Of a stretch of DNA of 64,000 nucleotides, positions 45,482 to 53,294 are shown piece by piece. The stretch comes from Nocardia grenadensis NBRC 108939 (GTDB lineage: Bacteria > Actinomycetota > Actinomycetes > Mycobacteriales > Mycobacteriaceae), in the NCBI RefSeq assembly GCF_001613445.1, contig NZ_BDCJ01000023.1, positions 1 to 64,000 of the forward strand, read 5' to 3'. How positions within the stretch are numbered: position 1 is the first letter of the stretch; every line of letters begins with the position of its first letter. The notes under the pieces are model-generated. The model was not told the DNA's origin. It did not search any database and saw only the letters and a list, made by a program, of their open reading frames with translations. Position numbers and translations under genes: made by a program.

Positions 45482-46348
45482 GCGGATCTCCCTTGATCTA
45501 CTGCATCGATCTGATGAGACGATGATACTGCAAATCTCTCACTATTGCGTTGGGAGATGCGCGCGGCGTCCTGATGAAGGGCGGGAAGTGGTTTCGGGAG
45601 CCGTACGTGACCGATGTTCGTGGAGCGGAACGCGGTACCCGAAAAAGGGGGAGCGGGGGCCGGGTGTGCGGTGGCGACGGAGCCCGGATATGAGAGCGGG
45701 CCTCGGCGAAGGGGGGGAGTTAGCCGAGGCCCGCGTAAGGTCGGCCCGGGGGGGAGGGGCCGACGGCACCGATCCTACGCGATATCGCGAAAATGCGCGC
45801 ATATGGGGCCCAGGAGTTTCGAACTTTTTTCGGTGCGGATCACAGTGTCGTGCCGGGGTCGGTGGACCATGCGGAAGAACGGCCGGAAGTGTTGTCGATC
45901 AATCGAATTGACCTACCGGTCCGTTGCATTCCGCCCAGCGGAACACGGCGATATGCGGCTCTCGCCGAGCATTGTCCGGGCCGACTTGTCGGACCCGGCT
46001 GTCACTATGCCGTTGTGCACTGTCGGCGTGCGCACGGCCACTTCGACTGTCGTGCTCCGGAGCGCACTCGAGTAGCCGCGGAAACCGAATCGAGTGGTGC
46101 GCCACGCGCGATTTCGCGACCGGGAGCGATGGATATGAGATCCGGTGTGTCCCGCATCCGTTGCCGGTCCGCGATGGGCCCTGGAGTAGTGGGGGAGGAC
46201 GCCGGAGAACCGGATAAATCGGATGAAAACGTCGGTGGCCGCGACGATACTGCACAGTGTCGGCCGGGCGGCCGAAGCGCCTGAGGTCGGTGGCTCGCCA
46301 CCGGCGATATACGACTCGTCCTTGTCGATCACTCAGTTCAGGAGAATC
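45482..46348. other. Non-coding stretch with two hairpins
   Basis: No gene I can support in 867 bases. Two hairpins follow each other: cgggcctcggc / gccgaggcccg (45697-45707 with 45723-45733, loop of 15 bases rich in G) and gtcggccc / gggccgac (45740-45747 with 45757-45764). They are separated by six bases. They may be terminators or a structured leader. The end of the stretch precedes the ABC transporter operon. Confidence 0.5.
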
Positions 46349-47443
46349 ATGCCCGACGCAATAGTCGCCGAGGGTCTCGTCAAACACTACGGCCGCCGGG
46401 TGCGCGCACTCGACGGCCTCGATCTGACCGTGCCCGAAGGCACGGTCACCGCGCTACTGGGACCCAACGGAGCCGGCAAGACCACCACCGTCCGGGTGCT
46501 CACCACTCTGCTGGTGCCCGACGCCGGCCGGGCGACTGTCGCAGGGATCGACGTACTCGCCCGGCCGCGTGCGCTCCGCTCGCGGATCGGGGCCTCGGGG
46601 CAGTACGCGGCGGTCGACGAATATCTGACCGGTTTCGAGAACCTGGAAATGGTCGGGCGGCTTTATCACATGGGCACGCGGCGCAGTAAGGAACGCGCGC
46701 GCGAGCTACTGGAGAGATTCCGTCTCAGTGATGCCGCCGACCGCCCGGTCCGCGGCTACTCCGGCGGTATGCGCCGTCGGCTCGACCTGGCCGGGGCACT
46801 GGTGGCCAACCCGCCGGTGCTGTTCCTCGACGAACCCACCACGGGTCTGGACCCACGGGCCCGGCTGGACCTCTGGGATGTCATCGAGGAACTCGTCGCC
46901 GGCGGTACCACCCTGCTGCTGACGACCCAATATATGGAAGAGGCCGACCGCCTCGCCGATGCCATCGCGGTCATCGACCGGGGTCAGGTGATCGCCCGCG
47001 GCACCGCCGACGAATTGAAGAGCATGGTCGGGGGTGATCGGATCGAGTTGACCGTCGATCACATCGACAATCTGGCCGTGGCCCGGCGGACGCTCGCGCC
47101 GCTGGCCGACGGCGATATCCATATCGAACCCGGGCTGCGTCGGGTGGTGGTCCCGGTCAGCGACGGATCCCAGGCGTTGGTCGCCGCCATCGGCAAGCTG
47201 AGCGACGAGGGGGTGAAGATCCAGGACGTCGGGTTGCGGCGGCCCTCGCTCGACGATGTGTTCCTCACGCTCACCGGGCATGAGGCCGAGGAAACGGCCG
47301 ATGACGGCGGCGATTACGAGCAGGGCCGGACGTCCGAGGGCGGTGGGCGCCCCGGAGAGGTCCCCGCGGCGGATACGGCCGGCGGATCCGGTCCGCCGCG
47401 CGAAGTCGAAGCAATCGAGGCGATGGAAGGAAGAAGCAGATGA
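46349..47443 (+). CDS. ABC transporter ATPase (daunorubicin-resistance DrrA type)
   Basis: 364 residues. Walker A GPNGAGKTTT, signature YSGGMRRRLDLAGAL, Walker B VLFLDEPTTGLDPRARLDLW and the DrrA-type C-terminal extension (SLDDVFLTLTGHEAE) are present. An acidic Glu/Gly-rich tail follows. It powers the membrane partner encoded next, with overlapping stop and start (ATGA). Exporters of this class move drugs, lipids or glycolipids; no cargo is evident. AGGAG precedes ATG 46349. Confidence 0.95.
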   Translation: MPDAIVAEGLVKHYGRRVRALDGLDLTVPEGTVTALLGPNGAGKTTTVRVLTTLLVPDAGRATVAGIDVLARPRALRSRIGASGQYAAVDEYLTGFENLEMVGRLYHMGTRRSKERARELLERFRLSDAADRPVRGYSGGMRRRLDLAGALVANPPVLFLDEPTTGLDPRARLDLWDVIEELVAGGTTLLLTTQYMEEADRLADAIAVIDRGQVIARGTADELKSMVGGDRIELTVDHIDNLAVARRTLAPLADGDIHIEPGLRRVVVPVSDGSQALVAAIGKLSDEGVKIQDVGLRRPSLDDVFLTLTGHEAEETADDGGDYEQGRTSEGGGRPGEVPAADTAGGSGPPREVEAIEAMEGRSR

Positions 47444-48297
47444 CCGCGCTGGCGACCGTCGGTGATATCGGGGAGAACCCCACCTTGGTCGAGCGGCTGT
47501 CCATGGTGGTCAGCGACAGTCTGACCGTCACCAAACGCAATGTGATCAAGATAAAGCGAGTGCCCGACGTGCTGATCTTCAGCACCCTCTCGCCGATCAT
47601 GTTCGTCCTGTTGTTCGCCTATATCTTCGGTACCGCAATCAAGGTGCCCGGTATGGAGGGCGGCTACCGCGAATTCCTGATCGCGGGCATCTTCGTCCAA
47701 ACAGTGGTGTTCGGGTCCACGTTCACCGGGCTCAGCCTCGCCGAGGATATGCAGAAGGGCATCATCGATCGCTTCCGCTCGCTGCCCATGGCCCCGTCCT
47801 CGGTGCTGATCGGACGCACGGTCAGCGATGTGGTCATCAACGTGGTCAGCCTGGTGGTCATGTCACTGACCGGACTGGTGGTCGGCTGGCGGATCCGCGG
47901 GTCGGTCGTGGACGCGATCCTGGCCTACGTCCTGCTGCTGCTGTTCGCCTACGCCATCTCCTGGATCATGGCCGTGGTCGGCCTGATCGTGCGCACGCCC
48001 GAGGTGTTCAACAACGCCAGTTTCATGGTGATCTTCCCACTCACCTTCCTGGCGAACACCTTCGTGCCGATGGACGAGCTGCCGACACCGCTGCGCGTTT
48101 TCGCCGAATGGAATCCGGTCTCGGCCCTCACCCAGGCGTCCCGGGAACTGTTCGGTAATACCGCGCCGCTCACCGCGGAGTCCACCGCCTGGTCGATGCG
48201 GCACCCGGTGGCGACCACCCTGGTCTGGGTGGTCATCATTCTGGCCGTGTTCGTCCCGCTGGCGCTGCGGCAGTACCGCAGGACCGTCAGCCGCTGA
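47440..48297 (+). CDS. ABC-2 type transporter permease (DrrB type)
   Basis: 285 residues, six membrane helices, with ABC-2 signatures GIFVQTVVFGSTFTGLSLAE and IIDRFRSLPMAPSSVLIGRT, and TFLANTFVPMDELPTPLR near the end. It forms the membrane channel for the ATPase encoded immediately upstream. It is translationally coupled to it. Confidence 0.94.
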   Translation: MTALATVGDIGENPTLVERLSMVVSDSLTVTKRNVIKIKRVPDVLIFSTLSPIMFVLLFAYIFGTAIKVPGMEGGYREFLIAGIFVQTVVFGSTFTGLSLAEDMQKGIIDRFRSLPMAPSSVLIGRTVSDVVINVVSLVVMSLTGLVVGWRIRGSVVDAILAYVLLLLFAYAISWIMAVVGLIVRTPEVFNNASFMVIFPLTFLANTFVPMDELPTPLRVFAEWNPVSALTQASRELFGNTAPLTAESTAWSMRHPVATTLVWVVIILAVFVPLALRQYRRTVSR

Positions 48298-48303
48298 GAA
48301 CGG

Positions 48304-48510
48304 TCAGTTCGCGGTGGCTTCGGGACCGTCCGGAGCCGCCGCGGCGCCGTTGCGCGTATAGCCGATCCGGGGCGGTGCCGGGGCCGGCTCGGGCGGTTGT
48401 GGGCGCTTGCTGCGCACCAGCCACGCGGTACCGCCCGCAGCCGCCACCGCGGCGGCGGCCAGCAACCGATAGCGCGAACGACTGGATGGACGCAGTGGCC
48501 TCGAGCTCAT
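48304..48510 (-). CDS. Small membrane protein, unknown
   Basis: 68 residues: a basic N-terminus (SRPLRPSSRSRYR), one Ala-rich helix (LLAAAAVAAAGGTAWLV), and a Pro/Ala tail. It converges on the permease gene (6 bases apart). I do not recognise a family, and the composition could arise by chance. Confidence 0.45.
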   Translation of the reverse strand: MSSRPLRPSSRSRYRLLAAAAVAAAGGTAWLVRSKRPQPPEPAPAPPRIGYTRNGAAAAPDGPEATAN

Positions 48511-48700
48511 GGCACAACTCTGACACAGCCCGGCGGATAACGCAGACCGGCAGGTCAGGGCGCTGTCATCGGCCCGGAGTGCAGCACCGTCGAGCTACGG
48601 ACCGCGGGCGCGCATGGCACGATGGGCTGGTGAGTACGACACGCCCGGCCAGGTCGGGAGCGCACTGCGGAACAGCTCCGGCAACGAAGCGGAGTCCCTG

Positions 48701-49579
48701 GTGAACCCCCAGCAGCCCTCGACCCCGGCTCGGGTGTGTGTCCGGCACGCCGACCGCCCGACCGGTCTGTCCTGTACCCGCTGCGGCCGTCCGGCCTGCC
48801 CGGAATGCCTGCGTCCGGCCTCGGTCGGGCAGCACTGTGTCGATTGCCTACGCGCCGATCAGCGCAGCACACCGCAGATGCGGACCGTAGCGGGTTCGGC
48901 CGCGGCCCGTAGCTCGGTCCCGTTCGTCACCTACACCCTGATCGCGCTCAACATCGTGATCTACGCCGTCACCGCGGCGCAGTCCCGCAGCGTGATGGAG
49001 AACGAGCGCGGGTCGGCCCTGTTCGTGGATTGGGTCATGTACCCGCCCGCCGTGGCCGGCGGCGACTGGTTCCGCGTGATCGGTTCCGGGTTCCTGCACT
49101 ACGGGCTGATCCACCTGCTGCTGAACATGTTCGCGCTGTATATCGTCGGCCGCGATATCGAACTGGTGCTGGGCCGGACCCGCTACCTGGCCGTATACCT
49201 CATATCGCTGCTGGGCGGATCGGCCGCGGTGATGTTGCTGGCCCAGGACAGTCTCACGGCCGGCGCCTCGGGCGCGGTCTACGGCTTGTTCGGCGCGATC
49301 ACGGTCGTACTGATCCGGTTGCGGCAGAACCCGAACAATATGTTGATCCTGATCGCGATCAACGTGTTCATCAGCTTCTCACTACCCGGCATCTCGCTGT
49401 GGGGGCATTTGGGCGGTCTGGCCGCGGGCACGCTGGCGACGCTCGGCGTCATGTTCCTACCCGCCTGGCTGCGGGTTCGCACGCCGGAGCGGGCCCGGTT
49501 GGTCGGGGTGCTCGCGTTGGCGGCTCTGGCGGTGGTGGCCGTCGCGGTGATAGTGCTCGCGGCGGTTTCGCTGCGCTGA
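48701..49579 (+). CDS. Rhomboid-family intramembrane serine protease
   Basis: 292 residues: an N-terminal zinc-binding-like domain with Cys/His pairs (CVRHADRPTGLSCTRCGRPA, CPECLRPASVGQHCVDC), then six or seven membrane helices. The catalytic Ser is in GASGAVYGLFGA and the catalytic His in LWGHLGGLAAG. It cleaves membrane-spanning substrates; none can be named. GTG 48701 with GGAG upstream is chosen; the frame extends back to 48614. Confidence 0.93.
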   Translation: MNPQQPSTPARVCVRHADRPTGLSCTRCGRPACPECLRPASVGQHCVDCLRADQRSTPQMRTVAGSAAARSSVPFVTYTLIALNIVIYAVTAAQSRSVMENERGSALFVDWVMYPPAVAGGDWFRVIGSGFLHYGLIHLLLNMFALYIVGRDIELVLGRTRYLAVYLISLLGGSAAVMLLAQDSLTAGASGAVYGLFGAITVVLIRLRQNPNNMLILIAINVFISFSLPGISLWGHLGGLAAGTLATLGVMFLPAWLRVRTPERARLVGVLALAALAVVAVAVIVLAAVSLR

Positions 49580-49623
49580 GCCGGACGGGCCCGGCCGCAG
49601 CTCCGACGCCGTGGGCCCCGGCA

Positions 49624-49639
49624 TGTTCAACGTGAAACA
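49624..49639. promoter_or_regulatory. Weak parS-like site
   Basis: TGTTCAACGTGAAACA has two mismatches to the consensus, in non-coding DNA between the rhomboid and PH-domain genes. It may be a degenerate parS. Confidence 0.4.
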
Positions 49640-49687
49640 TTCGGCCGCGCGGAGTTCATGTGGCCATGATGCCGCCCGCCTGGGTGC

Positions 49688-50164
49688 TCAGCGCGCGGCG
49701 TCGCCACGCAACCGCAGTTCCGTCCGCACCGCGTCGTAGACATCCTCGGGGCTCGTGCCCAGATCCCAGCGGCCGAAGATCAGCAGCCGTTCGGATCCCA
49801 GATGGTCCACATCGATCTCCAGCATCGGCGACTTCCGGCCCAGGCGGCGGTAGCCCACCACCCGGGCCCGCAGGATCTGGTCACGGGTGTACTCGGTGAC
49901 GCCGGTGAGGGTGCGCAGCACCAGCCGCGGGTTCTCCCCGGGTACCACCGCGAGCCGGGGCCGCTGGCGCATTCCGAGCACGGCCAATCCCAGCAGTACC
50001 AGTGCGGCCACCCCGAGCAGGAATTTGCCGGGCAGCTCGGTCGTCAGTACCGCCGCTACCGCGAGGACCACCCCGCCACCGGCCGCCGCGATCAACGCGG
50101 GCAGGGGAGTCGTCCAGGCGAGACCGGGTTCGGTGCGGTCGGGCTGCACGCGGTGTACCTCCAT
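49688..50164 (-). CDS. PH-domain membrane protein (Rv0010c-like)
   Basis: About 158 residues: two adjacent membrane helices (LPALIAAAGGGVVLAVAAVL and LLGVAALVLLGLAVLGM), then a bacterial PH-like domain. Start: ATG 50164. An upstream in-frame GTG at 50197 would put two DnaA boxes inside the coding region, so they are more likely regulatory. It lies next to crgA, like Rv0010c. Function unknown. Confidence 0.82.
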   Translation of the reverse strand: MEVHRVQPDRTEPGLAWTTPLPALIAAAGGGVVLAVAAVLTTELPGKFLLGVAALVLLGLAVLGMRQRPRLAVVPGENPRLVLRTLTGVTEYTRDQILRARVVGYRRLGRKSPMLEIDVDHLGSERLLIFGRWDLGTSPEDVYDAVRTELRLRGDAAR

Positions 50165-50177
50165 CTGAGGTCGAGGG

Positions 50178-50224
50178 TTATCCACAGAGTTATCCACAGG
50201 TGTGCATTAATTACACCGGTGTAA
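50178..50224. promoter_or_regulatory. Tandem DnaA boxes and a TTACACCGGTGTAA palindrome
   Basis: Two perfect TTATCCACA boxes in direct repeat (50178-50186 and 50190-50198) stand directly before the PH-domain gene. Then follows the perfect 14-bp dyad TTACACCGGTGTAA (50211-50224) near the crgA stop. DnaA and one more regulator may both act here. Confidence 0.75.
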
Positions 50225-50241
50225 CCCCGGTAGAGGTGCCG

Positions 50242-50508
50242 CTAGCGCCACCGCATCGTCATGATCAGCCCCACCACCATCAGCCCGAACCCGATCAGGA
50301 AGTTCCAGGCATTCAGGTTGCTCATCCAGCTGATCTGATCGGCCGCGAGGTAGTAGACCAGCAACCAGACCAGGCCCGCCAGCATGAAGCCCAGCATGAT
50401 GGTGACGTACCAGACAGGCGACGGACCGGCTGCCTTCACCTTCACCGGCGTACGGCTGGCGGGGTTGATCGTGTAGTCGGTCTTCTTCCGGACCTTCGAC
50501 TTGGGCAT
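50242..50508 (-). CDS. crgA: Cell-division protein CrgA
   Basis: 88 residues starting MPKSKVRKKTDYTINPASRT, with two membrane helices (YVTIMLGFMLAGLVWLLVYYL and FLIGFGLMVVGLIMTM). CrgA recruits and stabilises divisome proteins in mycobacteria. ATG 50508 is the family start; the frame extends upstream without family similarity. It corresponds to Rv0011c. Confidence 0.95.
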   Translation of the reverse strand: MPKSKVRKKTDYTINPASRTPVKVKAAGPSPVWYVTIMLGFMLAGLVWLLVYYLAADQISWMSNLNAWNFLIGFGLMVVGLIMTMRWR

Positions 50509-50650
50509 GATGTCCTCGAGTTCAGCGTGCAGGTCGTATTCCAAGGCTATCCCACCAGGTAATCGGTGTGATGCCCAGCGGCCGTACGGTCCGCGTGCCC
50601 GATTGTGTCGCAAACGCAGGCCGGACCGGGTGTCCGGGCGTGCGAACACG

Positions 50651-50656
50651 TAATCT
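50651..50656 (+). promoter_or_regulatory. -10 box of a leaderless promoter for pabA
   Basis: TAATCT ends seven bases before the ATG at 50664, so transcription probably starts on the start codon. No Shine-Dalgarno is present. Confidence 0.5.
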
Positions 50657-50663
50657 TTTGGGC

Positions 50664-51305
50664 ATGCGTGTACTGGTCGTCGACAACTACGACAGCTTCG
50701 TCTTCAACCTGGTCCAGTATCTGGGCCAGCTCGGCGTCGAGGCAGTGGTCTGGCGTAACGACGACCCGGAGCTCGCGGACCCGAGGGCCGTGGCCGGCGA
50801 ATTCGACGGAGTTTTGATCAGCCCCGGCCCCGGCACCCCGGATCGCGCGGGCGCCAGTATCGACCTGGTACGCGCCTGCGCCGACCGGCAGACCCCGCTG
50901 CTGGGCGTCTGCCTCGGACATCAGGCCATCGGCGCGGCCTTCGGCGCCACGGTGACCCGGGCCCCGGAACTGCTGCACGGGAAGACCAGTTCGGTATTCC
51001 ATATCGGTACCGGCGTCCTGGCCGGGCTCCCCGATCCGTTCACCGCCACCCGCTATCACTCGCTCACCGTGGTGGAGAGGACACTCCCGCCCGAATTCGA
51101 CGTCATCGGCCGGACCGAGACCGGGATCGTGATGGCCCTACGTCACCACGAACTGCCCATCCACGGTGTGCAGTTCCATCCGGAATCGGTCCTCACCCAG
51201 GGCGGGCACCGGATGCTGGCGAACTGGCTGGAAGTCTGCGGCGAGCGCCCCGAGGAGGGACTGGTGCAGATGCTGGAGGCGGAGGTCGCCTCCCTGGCCG
51301 TCTGA
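50664..51305 (+). CDS. pabA: Glutamine amidotransferase component of aminodeoxychorismate/anthranilate synthase
   Basis: 213 residues. Class I glutamine amidotransferase: oxyanion motif ISPGPGTPD, catalytic Cys in LGVCLGHQAIG, His-Glu in GVQFHPES. It supplies ammonia for folate (p-aminobenzoate) or tryptophan synthesis; the partner subunit is not in the window, so pabA versus trpG cannot be settled. M. tuberculosis Rv0013 is annotated trpG. Confidence 0.95.
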   Translation: MRVLVVDNYDSFVFNLVQYLGQLGVEAVVWRNDDPELADPRAVAGEFDGVLISPGPGTPDRAGASIDLVRACADRQTPLLGVCLGHQAIGAAFGATVTRAPELLHGKTSSVFHIGTGVLAGLPDPFTATRYHSLTVVERTLPPEFDVIGRTETGIVMALRHHELPIHGVQFHPESVLTQGGHRMLANWLEVCGERPEEGLVQMLEAEVASLAV

Positions 51306-51308
51306 TAT

Positions 51309-51347
51309 ACGAAACCGGGCGGCCGATGCACGGCCGCCCGGTTTCGT
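51309..51347. terminator. Bidirectional terminator between pabA and pknB
   Basis: A perfect 17-bp stem acgaaaccgggcggccg / cggccgcccggtttcgt with loop atgca serves the two convergent genes. Confidence 0.9.
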
Positions 51348-51386
51348 GTACCCAGACGAGGATCCGCTGCCGGGCCCGGCAGCGGA

Positions 51387-53294
51387 TCAGGGCGATCCCA
51401 GTGGGAGTACGCCGGTATTGACTGTCACCGTTGTCGACGAGGGCACGGTGGTTCCGGCAGAGGGCTGCTGGCTGAGCACCTTGCCGGCCTGGTCGGAGTT
51501 GAGCGTGATCTGCGTGATCTGGCGGACCTGGTTGGCGCTGCCCTGCCAGCCGCTTTCGCGCAGCTTGTCCACGACCTCCGCGGTGGTGAGCCCGACCAGG
51601 TTCGGCATGGCGATCCGATCGCTCTGCGCCACCTGGACCGTGACCGTGGAACCCTCGTCGGCCGTCGAACCGCCGGCCGGGCTGGTGGAGAGGACCTCGC
51701 CGCGCGGCCGGGCCGACTGGACCTGCTCGATCACGATCTTGAAGCCGGCACCCTCCAGGTTGGGCTGGGCCACGTCGATCAGCTGGCCGACCACCTCGGT
51801 GACGCGGACCTGCTTGGGGCCGGTGCCGATGGTCAGCGTGATCGGACTGCCCGCGTCCATTTCGATACCGGGTGAGGGATCCTGTCCGATCACCTTGTCC
51901 TTGTCCTGCGCGCTGGACGGTTCCCGCTTCACATCCGGGTTCGCCTGGAGCCCGACATTGTTGAGTTCCTGTTCGGCATCCTGCTGGGACAGGCCGGTGA
52001 GCCGGGGGACCGGCACCTGCTGCGGGCCGGTGGACACCTGTACGGTGATGGTGCTGCCCGCGTCGGCGCGCGAGCCGCCCAGCGGCTGGGTCGCGATCAC
52101 ATTGCCGGCACCGATCTTGCCGTCGGGTTTTTCCTGGACGGCCACATCGAAGCCGAGCGAGTCGAGCTTCTTCTGGGCCTCGCTCGCGGAGGTGTTGGAC
52201 AGATCCGGGACGGCGACCTGATCGGGTCTGCTACCCGGGCCGAGTAACATCCAGAACAGCCCGAAGGCCGCTACCACCGCGGTGACCACGCCCACCGCGA
52301 TATAAGCCGTCCGGCGGGAACGGCCCCCGGAATCGTGCGCGTAATCGTCGTAGTCGCCGTCCTCGTCGCCGCGATAGCCTCGGCCGGAGCCTTCCGCCGG
52401 GCCCAGCATGGTGGTGCGGTCCTCGTCGGTCATCACCATCGGCGCCCCGGGTTTCTGGCCGCCCAGTACCCGGATGAGGTCCGCGCGCATCTCCGCCGCG
52501 CTCTGATAGCGATTGGCCGGATTCTTGGCCATGGCCTCGAGCACGACCGAATCCAGTTCCCGCGGCACCCCCTCGTAGACGAGCGAGGGCAGCCGGGGAT
52601 CCTCCCGGACATGCTGGTAGGCGACGGCGACCGGCGAGTCACCGGTGAACGGGGGCTGTCCGGTGAGGATTTCGAACAGCACGCAACCGACCGAGTAGAC
52701 ATCGGACCGGGCGTCCACCGTCTCGCCGCGCGCCTGCTCCGGCGACAGATACTGAGCCGTGCCGATCACGGCCGCGGTAGCGGTCATCGGGTTGGCGGCG
52801 TCGGCGATCGCCCGGGCGATGCCGAAATCCATCACCTTCACCGCACCCGCACGGTTGATCATGATGTTGGCGGGCTTCATATCGCGGTGCACGATCCCGG
52901 CCTTGTGGCTGAAATCGAGTGCCGCGCACACATCGGCGACGACCTCCATCGCGCGCCGGGGCGGCAGCGGTCCCTCGTTGCGCACGATATCGCGCAGCGT
53001 GTCACCGTCCACGTACTCCATCACGATGAACGGCAGTGGACCGCCGTCGATCTCGGCTTCGCCGGTGTCGTAGACCGCCACGATGGCCGGATGGTTCAGC
53101 GCGGCGGCATTCTGCGCCTCACGTTTGAAGCGCAGATAGAACGTGGGGTCCCGGGCCAGGTCGGCGCGCAACACCTTGATCGCGACATCCCGGTTCAGCC
53201 GCAGATCGCGGGCTTTGTGGACCTCGGACATACCGCCGAACCCGATGATCTCACCCAGCTCGTAGCGCGAGGAGAGATTCTTCGGGGTGGTCAT
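51387..53294 (-). CDS. pknB: Serine/threonine protein kinase PknB
   Basis: 635 residues: kinase domain (about 10-275) with GFGGMSEV, VAIKVL, HRDMKPANIM and DFG; a juxtamembrane linker (TMLGP); one membrane helix near 335-352 (AYIAVGVVTAVVAAFGLFWM); then four extracellular PASTA domains that bind lipid II or muropeptides. It controls growth through MurJ, CwlM, FhaA, FhaB and others. The last gene of the operon; the start overlaps the pknA stop (ATGA). Confidence 0.98.
   Translation of the reverse strand: MTTPKNLSSRYELGEIIGFGGMSEVHKARDLRLNRDVAIKVLRADLARDPTFYLRFKREAQNAAALNHPAIVAVYDTGEAEIDGGPLPFIVMEYVDGDTLRDIVRNEGPLPPRRAMEVVADVCAALDFSHKAGIVHRDMKPANIMINRAGAVKVMDFGIARAIADAANPMTATAAVIGTAQYLSPEQARGETVDARSDVYSVGCVLFEILTGQPPFTGDSPVAVAYQHVREDPRLPSLVYEGVPRELDSVVLEAMAKNPANRYQSAAEMRADLIRVLGGQKPGAPMVMTDEDRTTMLGPAEGSGRGYRGDEDGDYDDYAHDSGGRSRRTAYIAVGVVTAVVAAFGLFWMLLGPGSRPDQVAVPDLSNTSASEAQKKLDSLGFDVAVQEKPDGKIGAGNVIATQPLGGSRADAGSTITVQVSTGPQQVPVPRLTGLSQQDAEQELNNVGLQANPDVKREPSSAQDKDKVIGQDPSPGIEMDAGSPITLTIGTGPKQVRVTEVVGQLIDVAQPNLEGAGFKIVIEQVQSARPRGEVLSTSPAGGSTADEGSTVTVQVAQSDRIAMPNLVGLTTAEVVDKLRESGWQGSANQVRQITQITLNSDQAGKVLSQQPSAGTTVPSSTTVTVNTGVLPLGSP

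Noticed and set aside
45614..46284. Open frames in the gap before the ABC transporter
   Set aside because: No similarity, overlapping frames on both strands, and hairpins inside; treated as non-coding.
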